Shown piece after piece: positions 25,371 through 34,246 of a stretch of DNA of 42,501 nucleotides. Under the pieces are notes generated by a model. The model was not told the DNA's origin, made no database searches, and saw only the letters and a list, made by a program, of their open reading frames with translations. Position 1 is the first letter of the stretch. Each line of letters begins with the position of its first letter. Source of the stretch: an uncultured Clostridia bacterium (GTDB lineage: Bacteria > Bacillota > Clostridia > TANB77 > CAG-508); NCBI GenBank assembly GCA_944392445.1, contig CALXWT010000010.1, forward strand, positions 1-42,501. The letters are read 5' to 3'. A program made the translations under genes and the position numbers.

Positions 25371-26432
25371 ATGAAGAAAAAAGTAGGAATAATATTAGTG
25401 TTAGTTATATTGATAATTATAGCAGTTTTAAGTGTTATATTTTTAAATAATGAAAAATCACAAGATGGCAAAGAAAGCCGTTGGAAAACCAAAGAAATAT
25501 ATGTTAATAGTTTAACAGAAAAAATAACTGATGCAACAGATATGGCTGTAATACCAAGGTGGGAAGAATTAACAATTTACCAGCAATTTTCAAATGTGAG
25601 ATATAATGAATCAAACTATGATTGCTGGCAAGGAAAAGTACCTACTGAAATGATTGGAGAAAATCTTGGAATTGCAACACTTTCGGGTTATGACGAGTAT
25701 AGTAAAAATACTTACACAAAGAATGGAACAATATATACAATAAAGAACATATCTAAAGAATGTGCAATTGCTATACAGCTTGATGGCACAAATGAATATT
25801 ACTCATATGTAAATTCTTATTATAGACCAGAGACATTAGGCGAATTTATAGAAGACCTAAATCTAAAAGAGCTAATATCATTTGGCTCAATTTGGTATGA
25901 TGATGTATATACAGATGAAGAGGGAAACACACATTATGATAATATTGAATTTCCAGAAGTAGATGATGAAACAATTTGGAAAATGCTATTTTCAAATGCA
26001 TCTGTAGAAAACGTACATAATGATAGCTCTTGGTATGGCGATACTGTAATGAGCGTAAGTGTGAACATTCCTATACTAGGATACAAAAATATTAGTTGCA
26101 GTGTAACAGAAGATGGGTATTTGGAAACAAACATATTGGATACAGGCAAAACATTTTATATAGGAAAAGATAAGGTACAAGAGTTCGTAAATTATATTTT
26201 AGACAACTATGAGGGCTATAAAATTGTTTATGTTGATGCAGAGGGCAATAGGTCTGACGAAGAGTTTGATGCAGACGATAATGTTAGTACTGTAGATGAT
26301 GTAATTGTGCAAACAGGAAATAACGTAGTAGAAGATGTGATTGTGTATATGGAAAACGGCGTAGAGGGCGAAAAGGCTGTAACAAGAGAAAATGAAATTG
26401 GTAATAATGTTACAGCGCATAGTGTGGAATAG
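25371..26432 (+). CDS. Membrane-anchored hypothetical protein, same leader as gene at 22759
   Basis: A 353-residue protein beginning MKKKVGIILVLVILIIIAVL, one N-terminal span, then an outer domain rich in Tyr, Asp, Asn and Glu. It ends with a very acidic, Val-rich tail (EGNRSDEEFDADDN, then VIVYMENGVEGEKAV). The sequence GGGTGATGTATATGAAGAAA, plus the next AAAGTAGGAAT, is shared with the gene at 22759, while the bodies differ, so the start region has been duplicated or exchanged. The ATG at 25371 is used because the ribosome binding site is in the shared leader. No family recognised. Confidence 0.65.
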   Translation: MKKKVGIILVLVILIIIAVLSVIFLNNEKSQDGKESRWKTKEIYVNSLTEKITDATDMAVIPRWEELTIYQQFSNVRYNESNYDCWQGKVPTEMIGENLGIATLSGYDEYSKNTYTKNGTIYTIKNISKECAIAIQLDGTNEYYSYVNSYYRPETLGEFIEDLNLKELISFGSIWYDDVYTDEEGNTHYDNIEFPEVDDETIWKMLFSNASVENVHNDSSWYGDTVMSVSVNIPILGYKNISCSVTEDGYLETNILDTGKTFYIGKDKVQEFVNYILDNYEGYKIVYVDAEGNRSDEEFDADDNVSTVDDVIVQTGNNVVEDVIVYMENGVEGEKAVTRENEIGNNVTAHSVE

Positions 26433-26495
26433 AAGTAATAATAAAAATCATAATATAATTTGAAAGAGAAAATAAAAAAATAATGGAGATAGTAT

Positions 26496-26720
26496 ATGAA
26501 TAAGAACTATGATGAAGAAATTTTAGAAAAATGTCTTCCAAAATATTTAGAAGAAGATTTAAAAAGATTAAAAGAAGGAATAAAGAATAAAGTAAGTTAT
26601 TTAGATTGTTTAATTAACGAATTACAAGGTTCAGTAAATAGTGCATTTGTTGATGGTGATATAACAGAAGAACAATGTGATTATTTTTATAAGAAATATA
26701 TCTATGGAGGACTAATTTAA
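26496..26720 (+). CDS. Small acidic protein paired with HipA-like kinase 2
   Basis: A 74-residue helical protein with no span: MNKNYDEEILEKCLPKYLEEDL, then VSYLDCLINELQGSVNSAF, then GDITEEQCDYFYKKYIYGG. Small proteins of this look occur next to HipA/CtkA-like genes in Clostridia as far as I recall, which makes an antitoxin or regulator role plausible, but that is inference. It lacks an HTH, so it is not HipB-like. GGAG lies eight or so bases before the ATG, and 57 bases separate it from the kinase gene. Confidence 0.6.
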   Translation: MNKNYDEEILEKCLPKYLEEDLKRLKEGIKNKVSYLDCLINELQGSVNSAFVDGDITEEQCDYFYKKYIYGGLI

Positions 26721-26777
26721 AGTTACTATAGTGTAAAAAAGAATTATGATTTTGAACAAGAGAGGTATGGTATTTGT

Positions 26778-27662
26778 ATGATAGATTTTACAAATTGTGA
26801 AATAAATAAATTTAAGTATTATGGTGGAAAAAATGGAGGAAAAATATGTATCAAGTATAATGATACAGATTATATGCTAAAATTTCCAGGAATAAATGAA
26901 GGAATATCTGAATATGGATATTCAAATAATTGTATATCAGAATATGTAGCTTGTAATATAATAAAAACTTTAGGACTAAAAGTGCAAGAAACAATTTTAG
27001 GATTATACTATCTAAATGATGTAGAAAAAGTCGTAGTAGCTTGCAAGGATTTTACATCGGAGGGGACTGTATTAAAGCAATTTGCTGAACTAAAAAACAG
27101 TCAAATAGAAACTTCTAAAAATGGTTATGGTACAGAACTTGAGGAAGTTATAGAAACAATAGAAGAACAACAAATATATGATGCAAAAGATTTAAAAGAA
27201 TTCTTTTGGGATATGTTTATAGCTGATTGCTTAGTTGGAAACTTTGATAGACATAATGGAAACTGGGGTTTCTTAATAAACGAAAATTTAAAGAAAATAG
27301 AAATAGCTCCTATTTACGATTGTGCATCTTGTTTATATCCTCAATTAACAGATGAAAGAATTGCTCAAATAATAAATGACGAAGCAGAAATGGATGCTAG
27401 AATATTTGTATTTCCAACATCTGCACTAAAGATAAATGATAAGAAGATTAACTATTTTGAATATATAAGTAGCCTAGAAAACGAAGATTGCAATAATGCA
27501 CTAATTAGGATAGTTCAAAGAATTAGTATGGAAAAAATAAATAGTGTTATTGATGAAACTCCTTTTATTTCATCAATTAGAAAAGAATTTTATAAGAAAA
27601 TTGTTAGTATGAGGTATGAGATGATTTTGAAATATAGCTATGAAAAATTGCAAGACAAATAA
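26778..27662 (+). CDS. HipA/CtkA-like kinase protein 2
   Basis: A compact 294-residue kinase closer to the short CtkA-type than to full HipA. It has a glycine-rich start (YYGGKNGGKICIKYN), a candidate ATP Lys in YMLKFPG (Lys near 34), ISEYVACNIIKTLGL as helix C, the catalytic loop GNFDRHNGNWGFL (catalytic Asp157) and the metal site Asp181 in IYDCASCL. All catalytic positions seem present. Such kinases can be secreted effectors or growth-arresting toxins; no signal is seen here. It follows the 74-residue protein and precedes the ASCH-Nudix gene by 21 bases. AGAGG precedes the ATG. Confidence 0.8.
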   Translation: MIDFTNCEINKFKYYGGKNGGKICIKYNDTDYMLKFPGINEGISEYGYSNNCISEYVACNIIKTLGLKVQETILGLYYLNDVEKVVVACKDFTSEGTVLKQFAELKNSQIETSKNGYGTELEEVIETIEEQQIYDAKDLKEFFWDMFIADCLVGNFDRHNGNWGFLINENLKKIEIAPIYDCASCLYPQLTDERIAQIINDEAEMDARIFVFPTSALKINDKKINYFEYISSLENEDCNNALIRIVQRISMEKINSVIDETPFISSIRKEFYKKIVSMRYEMILKYSYEKLQDK

Positions 27663-27683
27663 ACTTAAAAAAGGAGAAAAAAT

Positions 27684-28580
27684 ATGTTACACAAAATGAA
27701 ATTAAACGAAAGCCCATTTGAAAGAATAAAAAATGGAACAAAGATAATAGAATTTAGACTATATGATGAAAAAAGACAAAAAATAAAAATTGGAGATAAA
27801 ATAGAATTTTCAAAATTACCAGATTTACAGGAAAAGCTATTAGTTGATGTTATAGATTTATACAGAGAAGATACATTTGAAGATTTATTTAAAAAATTAT
27901 ATACAGACGAAAAAGAAATAGCCAGTAAAACCCAAGGTATGTATAAAATTTATTCACCAGAGAAAGAACAACAATATGGCGTTTTAGGAATTAAGATAAA
28001 AATAAATGTAGATGATTTAAAAGAAAACATTGAAAAGTTTGTTACATATAACGAACAAGAAGAAGTTGACAAAAAAATAATGCTAGATTATATTAAAGAC
28101 TTTAATGATGTTCTTACCAGACAAAATGAGTATGGACATTTTACAAGTTCATCATTTATTCTAAATAAAGAAAGAACCAAGATTTTAATGGTATATCACA
28201 AAATATATAATTCTTGGGCGTGGACAGGTGGCCATAGTGATGGTGATAATGACCTTTTATATGTTGCAACCAAAGAGGCAAAAGAAGAAACAGGAATAAA
28301 AAATGTTACTCCTATTTCTAACGATATTTATTCTCTAGAAATAATTACTGTAAACGGGCATGAAAAAAGAGGGAAATATGTAGGCTCACATGTTCATCTT
28401 AATGTAACATATTTGCTAGAGGCTGATGAAAAAGAAGAAATACATATTAAAGAAGATGAAAATAGTGGCGTAAAATGGGTATCAATAGATAAGGTTTTAG
28501 AAGCATCATCTGAACCTTGGGTACGAGATAGAATTTATGCTAAAATAATAGATAAGATGAAGAAAGATGGAATTATATAG
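27684..28580 (+). CDS. ASCH domain fused to Nudix hydrolase
   Basis: A 298-residue two-domain protein. Residues 1-108 fit an ASCH domain, a PUA-like fold linked to RNA or nucleoside binding: the Gly-x-Lys-x-x-Glu-x-Arg motif is NGTKIIEFRLYDE near 17-29. A Nudix hydrolase follows (about 140-290), with the box GGHSDGDND...ATKEAKEETGI from residue 182. The usual Arg of REUxEE is Lys here, and the first Glu is Asp, but the metal-binding EE pair is kept. It ends KWVSIDKVLEASSEPWVRDR. It would act on a nucleoside diphosphate-linked substrate that is not identifiable from sequence. AAAGGAG precedes the ATG. It stands 12 bases before uvrB. Confidence 0.85.
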   Translation: MLHKMKLNESPFERIKNGTKIIEFRLYDEKRQKIKIGDKIEFSKLPDLQEKLLVDVIDLYREDTFEDLFKKLYTDEKEIASKTQGMYKIYSPEKEQQYGVLGIKIKINVDDLKENIEKFVTYNEQEEVDKKIMLDYIKDFNDVLTRQNEYGHFTSSSFILNKERTKILMVYHKIYNSWAWTGGHSDGDNDLLYVATKEAKEETGIKNVTPISNDIYSLEIITVNGHEKRGKYVGSHVHLNVTYLLEADEKEEIHIKEDENSGVKWVSIDKVLEASSEPWVRDRIYAKIIDKMKKDGII

Positions 28581-28592
28581 GGAGATTAGTTT

Positions 28593-30557
28593 ATGTTCAA
28601 ATTACATTCAGAATACAAGCCAACTGGCGATCAGCCACAGGCAATAGAATACTTATCTAATGGAATAAAAGAGGGGAAAAAGTTCCAGACCTTACTTGGT
28701 GTTACAGGTTCTGGAAAAACTTTTACAATGGCGAATATTATACAGCAAGTTCAGAAGCCAACATTAGTGCTAGCACACAATAAAACACTTGCTGGGCAAT
28801 TATATAGTGAGTTTAAAGAATTCTTCCCTGAAAATAATGTTGAGTACTTTGTATCATACTACGACTATTACCAGCCAGAAGCATATATTGCATCTTCTGA
28901 CACATACATAGAAAAAGATGCCTCTATAAATGACGAGATAGATAAGCTACGTCATTCTGCTACTGCAGCATTGTTCGAAACAAGAGATGTAATTATTGTT
29001 GCATCTGTTTCGTGTATCTATGGATTGGGTGACCCAATAGATTACGAACACATGATTGTTTCTTTAAGACCAGGTATGCAAAAAGAAAGAAACGATATAA
29101 TGAAAAGGCTAATTACAATGCAGTATAGCCGAAATGAACTTGATTTTAAAAGAGGTACATTTAGAGCAAAGGGAGATATATTGGAAATCTACCCATCAGA
29201 TGAAAGTGAAAGTGCAATAAGAGTTGAGTTTTGGGGAGATGAAATTGAGAAAATATCGGAAATAAATCCACTAACAGGTAAAGTAATTGCAACAAGAAAC
29301 CACGTTATGATATTCCCAAACTCACACTATGTTACTACTGCAGACAAGATGGAAAGAGCAATAGGCACTATAGAAGAGGAATTACAAGAACGAATTAAAT
29401 TTTTTAAAGACAATGGAAAATTGATTGAGGCACAAAGAATAGAAGAAAGAACCAACTTCGACATAGAAATGATGAAAGAAACAGGTTTTTGCCAAGGTAT
29501 AGAAAACTATTCAAGACACATAAGTGGTAGAGAGCCAGGAAGTGCTCCATTTACATTGTTTGACTATTTTCCAAAGGACTTTTTATTATTGATTGATGAA
29601 TCGCACGCAACCATCCCACAAGTTAGGGCTATGTATAATGGAGACAGAGCAAGAAAGGAATCGTTGGTAAAATATGGTTTTAGACTTCCATCAGCGTTCG
29701 ATAATAGGCCTTTGAAATTTAACGAATTTGAGCAAAGAATAAATCAAGTTGTATTTGTAAGTGCAACTCCAGCAGAATACGAATTAGAACATTCTAAAGG
29801 AAATGTAGTTGAACAAATTATTAGACCTACAGGACTTTTAGATCCTAAAATAGAAGTTAAGCCAGTAGAAAATCAAATAGATGATTTAATCGAAGAAATT
29901 AGAGAGAGAGTCCAGAAAAACGAAAGAGTTTTAGTTACAACTCTTACTAAAAAAATGGCAGAGGACTTAACAGCATATTTAGCTGGATTAGACATTAAAG
30001 TAAGGTATATGCACTCCGACATCAAAGCTTTAGAGAGAATGGAAATTATTCGTTCATTAAGGCTTGGAGAGTTTGATGTGCTAGTTGGTATTAACCTTTT
30101 AAGAGAGGGATTAGATATTCCGGAAGTATCGTTAGTAGCAATTCTAGATGCAGATAAAGAGGGCTTTTTACGTTCTGAACGTTCACTAATACAAACAATT
30201 GGTCGTGCAGCAAGAAACACAGATGGCAAAGTTATAATGTATGCAGATGAACTTACAGAATCCATGGAAAAAGCAATATCAGAAACAAACAGAAGAAGAA
30301 AAATCCAAGAGCAATATAACAAAGAGCATGGTATTACACCAAAAACTATACAAAAATCTGTTAGAGATTCTATTAAGGCAAGCATTATAGAAGAGGCAGA
30401 AACCAAGTACAATATTAGCAAAGATGAGAGTATAGAGGATATTATAAATAAATTGACTGACGAAATGCTTAAATATGCTTCGAATATGGAATTTGAGAAA
30501 GCTGCTGAACTAAGGGATAAAATTAAGGAATTGGAAAACATGGACAAAGGGAACTAA
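28593..30557 (+). CDS. uvrB: Excinuclease ABC subunit B
   Basis: UvrB verifies damage handed over by UvrA and recruits UvrC in nucleotide excision repair. The 654-residue protein has Walker [11 protein letters not shown] (about 39-48), the damage-probing hairpin [10 protein letters not shown] (about 90-99), DESH (Walker B), VSATPAEYE, the helicase motif QTIGRAARN, and a C-terminal UVR motif ([16 protein letters not shown] near 632-647) that contacts UvrC. Length is normal. Clostridial uvrB usually lies directly before uvrA; here they are 5 kb apart, and uvrB is the last gene of the kinase/Nudix run. Confidence 0.97.
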   Translation: MFKLHSEYKPTGDQPQAIEYLSNGIKEGKKFQTLLGVTGSGKTFTMANIIQQVQKPTLVLAHNKTLAGQLYSEFKEFFPENNVEYFVSYYDYYQPEAYIASSDTYIEKDASINDEIDKLRHSATAALFETRDVIIVASVSCIYGLGDPIDYEHMIVSLRPGMQKERNDIMKRLITMQYSRNELDFKRGTFRAKGDILEIYPSDESESAIRVEFWGDEIEKISEINPLTGKVIATRNHVMIFPNSHYVTTADKMERAIGTIEEELQERIKFFKDNGKLIEAQRIEERTNFDIEMMKETGFCQGIENYSRHISGREPGSAPFTLFDYFPKDFLLLIDESHATIPQVRAMYNGDRARKESLVKYGFRLPSAFDNRPLKFNEFEQRINQVVFVSATPAEYELEHSKGNVVEQIIRPTGLLDPKIEVKPVENQIDDLIEEIRERVQKNERVLVTTLTKKMAEDLTAYLAGLDIKVRYMHSDIKALERMEIIRSLRLGEFDVLVGINLLREGLDIPEVSLVAILDADKEGFLRSERSLIQTIGRAARNTDGKVIMYADELTESMEKAISETNRRRKIQEQYNKEHGITPKTIQKSVRDSIKASIIEEAETKYNISKDESIEDIINKLTDEMLKYASNMEFEKAAELRDKIKELENMDKGN

Positions 30558-30612
30558 CATCTTTTTGTACACAAAATACAGGACTTAAGTAAATATCATA
30601 GTAATTAATGAT

Positions 30613-30644
30613 GTGGACAAAAGGCAGTAATTCCCGTTGTCCAC
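30613..30644. repeat. Short palindromic repeat (GTGGACAAA family) before fbp
   Basis: GTGGACAAA at 30613-30621 and TTGTCCAC ending 30644 around AGGCAGTAATTCCCG. It ends next to the fbp ribosome binding site GAAGGAG, as at der. Confidence 0.8.
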
Positions 30645-30659
30645 GAAGGAGCAAATTAA

Positions 30660-32624
30660 ATGGGCGAATATAGCAAAGAAGAAATGAAATACCTAAATAT
30701 TTTATCCGAAAAATTTCCTACCATACAAAGTGTGTGCACAGAAATAATAAATTTAGAGGCAATACTAAACTTGCCAAAAGGGACTGAGCATTTTTTAAGT
30801 GATTTACACGGAGAATATGAATCTTTTACGCATATTTTAAAGAATGCATCTGGTGCAATAAAAACTAAAATAGATGAAATATTTAGAAATACAATGACAA
30901 GCGAGGAAAGAAGAAAGCTTGCAACACTTATATACTATCCAAAGGAGAAGTTAGAACTCATAAAAAAAGAAACAACGAATATGCCAGAGTTTTATCGAAT
31001 TACTTTATACAGGTTAATAAAAGTGTGTACAGTTGTAGGTTCAAAATACAGTAGGTCAAAGGTTAGAAAAGCAATTCCTAAAGAGTATCAATACATAATA
31101 GATGAGTTATTGCACGCAAATCAAAGTAGTTATGACAGGAACATATACTATAACAAAATTATAGACAATATCATATCTTTAGGTAGAGCAGATGCATTTA
31201 TTATAGCTTTTTCTAATCTAATTCAACAACTTGCAGTGGACCATTTACACATTATAGGAGACATTTATGACAGAGGTCCGGGACCACATATAATTATTGA
31301 CGAACTTATGAAGTATCATTCTATAGATATTGAATGGGGTAACCACGACATAATATGGATGGGAGCTGGTGCTGGAAGTGAAGCGTGCATACTAAATGTA
31401 ATACGAATTTGTGCAAGATATAATAATTTAGACATTTTAGAAGAGGGATATGGAATAAACATTAGAAACATAACAGAATTTGCAATGAAAGAATATAAAA
31501 ATGATGTTCCAGAAATGTTTAAACCTAAAAATGTAAATGACAAAGATAGTAAGTTTGACCAAATTGTAATGGCAAAAACTCAACAGGCAGCTACAATAAT
31601 CCAATTGAAGTTAGAAGGGCAGATTATAAAAAGACATCCAGAGTTTTATATGGAAGATAGGCTATTACTAGATAAAATAGACTATGAAAAAGGAACAATA
31701 AAAATAAATGGAAAAGAATATCAATTATTAGAAAACTATTTTCCAACGATTAATCCACAAGCACCTTATGAATTAAGTGAAGCCGAGGAAGAAGTAGTAA
31801 AGAAATTAACTAAATCTTTTAAAAATAGCGAAAAATTGCAAAGACATATACAATTTTTATACTCTAAAGGTAGTATTTATAAAGTACATAACGGCAACCT
31901 ACTAATACATGGCTGTGTTCCAATGAGTAGTTTTGGAAACTTTATTTCTGTTAATGTAAAAGGCAGAAATTTAAGTGGTAGAGCATATCTGGACTACGTA
32001 GATAAAATTGCCAGAGAAGGATATTTTGAAGATGAGGGCTCAGAAAAACGAGAATATGGCAAGGATTATTTGTGGTATTTATGGTGTGGCAAGAACTCAC
32101 CAATATTTTGTAAAGACAAAATGAAAACTTTTGAAAGATATTACTTAGCAGAAAAAGAAATGTGGGAAGAAATAAAAAATCCATTTTATGATTTTCAAAA
32201 TGACGAAAGAATATCGGAAAAAATCCTAGGAGATTTTGGCATAGACCCTAAAAAAGGACATATTATTTGTGGACATATTCCTGTAAAATTTAAGGCAGGT
32301 GAGAGTCCAATAAAAGCAAATGGAAAATTGCTAATTATAGATGGAGGACTTTCAAAAGCATACCAAAAAACTACGGGTATTGCAGGTTATACTTTAAGAT
32401 ATAGCTCTTATGGGCTAACACTTGTAGCTCACGAACCATTCACCTCGAGAGAATCAGCTATAATAAATGAAACAGATTTACATTCGGAAATACAAATAGT
32501 TGAGAAAGTAGAAAGAAAAAGAATTAAAGATACAGATAAGGGCAAGGAACTTATTAATCAAATAAAGGATTTAGAAAGATTGCTAGAAGCATACAAAGAT
32601 GGAAGCATAAGCGAAAATAATTAG
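30660..32624 (+). CDS. fbp: Class III fructose-1,6-bisphosphatase
   Basis: This enzyme hydrolyses fructose-1,6-bisphosphate to fructose-6-phosphate in gluconeogenesis. The class III type is typical of Firmicutes, and the 654 residues match its usual length (Bacillus Fbp is near 670). It has metallophosphatase motifs: FLSDLHGEYESF (about 41-52), IIGDIYDRGPGPH, WGNHDIIWMGAGAGSEACI and later CGHIPVKFKAGESP with LLIIDGGLSKAYQKTTGIAGYT. GAAGGAG precedes the ATG. It stands alone behind a short repeat and ahead of the MntA/HepT pair. Confidence 0.96.
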   Translation: MGEYSKEEMKYLNILSEKFPTIQSVCTEIINLEAILNLPKGTEHFLSDLHGEYESFTHILKNASGAIKTKIDEIFRNTMTSEERRKLATLIYYPKEKLELIKKETTNMPEFYRITLYRLIKVCTVVGSKYSRSKVRKAIPKEYQYIIDELLHANQSSYDRNIYYNKIIDNIISLGRADAFIIAFSNLIQQLAVDHLHIIGDIYDRGPGPHIIIDELMKYHSIDIEWGNHDIIWMGAGAGSEACILNVIRICARYNNLDILEEGYGINIRNITEFAMKEYKNDVPEMFKPKNVNDKDSKFDQIVMAKTQQAATIIQLKLEGQIIKRHPEFYMEDRLLLDKIDYEKGTIKINGKEYQLLENYFPTINPQAPYELSEAEEEVVKKLTKSFKNSEKLQRHIQFLYSKGSIYKVHNGNLLIHGCVPMSSFGNFISVNVKGRNLSGRAYLDYVDKIAREGYFEDEGSEKREYGKDYLWYLWCGKNSPIFCKDKMKTFERYYLAEKEMWEEIKNPFYDFQNDERISEKILGDFGIDPKKGHIICGHIPVKFKAGESPIKANGKLLIIDGGLSKAYQKTTGIAGYTLRYSSYGLTLVAHEPFTSRESAIINETDLHSEIQIVEKVERKRIKDTDKGKELINQIKDLERLLEAYKDGSISENN

Positions 32625-32674
32625 AAAATTTATAAAATTATTAAATAAATGTATAAATTTGTTTGAAATTATGG

Positions 32675-32680
32675 TATACT
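32675..32680 (+). promoter_or_regulatory. Extended -10 (TGGTATACT) before mntA/hepT
   Basis: TGG-TATACT at 32672-32680 lies 35 bases before the MntA start. No good -35 at standard spacing. Confidence 0.45.
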
Positions 32681-32714
32681 AGTAGTGTAGGAAAAAATAC
32701 AAGGAGTGAAACAT

Positions 32715-33023
32715 ATGAGTGAAAAAATATATACAATAGATGAAATTAAAGCAATATTAATGAAAGTTCTAGAGAATATGCCTGTATATAGTGTTGTTTT
32801 GTTTGGTTCCTATGCAAAAAACTGTGCTACTAAAAATAGCGACTTAGACTTTATAATAGATACAAAAGACACGTTAAAAGGATTTAAATTATACAGTTTA
32901 ATTACAAAAATAGAAGAGGCATTTAATAAAGATGTAGATGCATTTGAGAAAACAGAAATTATTGAGAACTCAAAAATAGACAACGAAATAAAGAAAACAG
33001 GAGTTGTTGTATATGAAAAATAA
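32715..33023 (+). CDS. mntA: MntA-type minimal nucleotidyltransferase (antitoxin)
   Basis: A 102-residue MNT-fold protein with the complete GSX10DXD motif, GSYAKNCATKNSDLDF (about 33-48). In the type VII HepT/MntA toxin-antitoxin system, MntA attaches AMP units to HepT and shuts it off. The ATG at 32715 is chosen because AAGGAG sits eight bases upstream; an earlier in-frame GTG overlaps that site. Its stop overlaps the hepT start by eleven bases, which fits a co-translated pair. Confidence 0.9.
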   Translation: MSEKIYTIDEIKAILMKVLENMPVYSVVLFGSYAKNCATKNSDLDFIIDTKDTLKGFKLYSLITKIEEAFNKDVDAFEKTEIIENSKIDNEIKKTGVVVYEK

Positions 33024-33366
33024 AGAATATATATCATTTATTAAAATGGTTGAATATATAAACAAAGCAATAGAGTATACAAAAGATTATACGTTTGAAT
33101 CTTTTTGTAAAGACGATAAAACAATAGATGCTACTGTTTTTGTCATTAGTCAAATAGGAGAATTAGTAAAGAATATTTCTGATGAAACTATGGAAAAATA
33201 TAGTGATATTGAATGGAAAATGATAAAAGGACTGAGAAATAGAATTGTTCATGACTACGAAGGAATAAGCTTAAAAAGTATATGGTATATTGTTAATAAT
33301 GACATTATAGGATTAAAAGAACAACTTCAAAAAATCTTAGAAAAAGAAAAAAGTGAAAAAATATAA
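33013..33366 (+). CDS. hepT: HepT-type HEPN ribonuclease (toxin)
   Basis: A 117-residue HEPN (DUF86-like) protein. The motif Arg-x4-His-x-Tyr is present as RNRIVHDY (about 79-86). It forms the RNase site, and its Tyr is the residue AMPylated by MntA. Helices before and after fit the four-helix HEPN bundle. The start is taken at ATG 33013, inside the mntA 3' end; TTG codons just upstream are less likely. With the MNT gene it forms a type VII toxin-antitoxin pair. A third small gene follows after 13 bases. Confidence 0.9.
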   Translation: MKNKEYISFIKMVEYINKAIEYTKDYTFESFCKDDKTIDATVFVISQIGELVKNISDETMEKYSDIEWKMIKGLRNRIVHDYEGISLKSIWYIVNNDIIGLKEQLQKILEKEKSEKI

Positions 33367-33379
33367 GGAGGTATTTTTG

Positions 33380-33544
33380 ATGGGAATATTTGATGTTACA
33401 GATAGTTTTGAAAGCCAAATAAAAATGGAAGGATTTACACCAGAAAACGTTGACCAATACATTAGTGGTGTAAAAGACCACACACAACCATTAGTTACAT
33501 TTGCAAACCAAGGCAAAGATGTAATTTATAGAGAACAGTTATAA
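33380..33544 (+). CDS. Small protein following HepT, 54 residues
   Basis: AAGGAGG, an ideal site, precedes ATG GGA ATA TTT. The 54-residue product (MGIFDVTDSFESQIKMEGFT, then ENVDQYISGVKDHTQPLV) has no span or known motif. Its 13-base distance from hepT suggests co-transcription. It may be an added component of the toxin-antitoxin module or an unrelated gene; I recognise no family. Confidence 0.65.
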   Translation: MGIFDVTDSFESQIKMEGFTPENVDQYISGVKDHTQPLVTFANQGKDVIYREQL

Positions 33545-33552
33545 GGTAAGTG

Positions 33553-33580
33553 TGCGTTAACGAAAGCAAAGCTTTCGACG
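33553..33580 (+). other. Imperfect hairpin after the HepT cluster
   Basis: GTGCGT...CGAAAGC and GCTTTCG...ACGCAC pair around AAA with a three-base bulge. It lacks a T tract and is followed at 33613 by a better terminator. Confidence 0.45.
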
Positions 33581-33612
33581 CACTTATGTGCATTTCGTTA
33601 AGAGAAGATAAG

Positions 33613-33660
33613 AAAAAAGATTGTACAAAAGGTATAAATTCCTAGTGTACAATCTTTTTT
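33613..33660. terminator. Terminator built on a GTACAAAAGG-type palindromic repeat
   Basis: AAAAAAGATTGTAC pairs with GTACAATCTTTTTT around AAAAGGTATAAATTCCTAGT. The middle follows the same AAAAGG...TTCC pattern as the GTGGACAAA repeats, with altered stem. It has A's on one side and T's on the other, so it can end transcripts from both directions. Confidence 0.7.
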
Positions 33661-33740
33661 TAGTTTCAACACCAAAAACAATTAAAAAGTAACCTATAAG
33701 TAAAAGCAAAAAATAAAATAAGTATATGCCATTATAATAC

Positions 33741-34086
33741 TTATTTGCACTTCTGAATATTATAAATATAATCAACTATGTTGTCTATAAATTTTTTATT
33801 ATCTTGAGATAGCTTTAAATATTTAATTAGCATATCACTAGATAAAGAAGAAGGTTGTGAATCTTGATTATCATATAAATCTTCAAATATATAATTAGGA
33901 GAAACTTTTAAAATCTTACAAATTTTTATTATTAATCCAACACTACCATTTGACTTGCCGAACTTCCAATGCACTAATATATTTTGTGGATACATCACAT
34001 GCTTCGGCAAGTTCCTCTTGAGTAAGTCCTTTATTAAGTCTGGCAATTTTTATGTGATTACCAACTATTTTAGCTTCATTTTTCAT
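33741..34086 (-). pseudogene. XRE-type transcriptional regulator with a frame break
   Basis: From ATG at 34086 the minus strand reads MKNEAKIVGNHIKIARLNK, then GLTQEELAEACDVSTKYISA. This is a classic Cro/C1-type HTH. The frame fails just after LEV near 33957 (a stop follows at about 33946). The adjacent frame continues FGKSNGSVGLIIKICKILKV, then SPNYIFEDLY and an Asp/Lys-rich tail to 33741. Correct joining gives about 114 residues. It faces away from the AbrB-type gene at 34247, and the two promoters overlap, so it may have regulated itself and that gene. Family is clear; whether the break is real is not. Confidence 0.8.
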
Positions 34087-34147
34087 ACAATCACCAATTA
34101 ATAATATAGCAATTCTGCCTATTTCTTAAAACAAATTTTTAGTAGAT

Positions 34148-34201
34148 ATTATATACAAAATCCAATAAAATATTGACTATATATCAGAAAAGATGTATTA
34201 T
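34148..34201. promoter_or_regulatory. Overlapping divergent promoters between XRE and AbrB-type genes
   Basis: Plus strand: TTGACT (34173-34178), 17 bases, TATTAT (34196-34201) with TG two bases before it. Minus strand: TATAAT at 34153-34148 with its -35 region overlapping the plus-strand -35. A bound regulator here would affect both genes. Confidence 0.55.
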
Positions 34202-34246
34202 AGGAGTAATAAAAATATTAATTAATATCCAAAGGAGCAAAATAAT

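Noticed and set aside
29873..30547. 224-codon minus-strand open frame inside uvrB
   Set aside because: It mirrors the codon pattern of uvrB on the other strand, has a Ser/Ile/Leu-rich shadow composition and no ribosome binding site.
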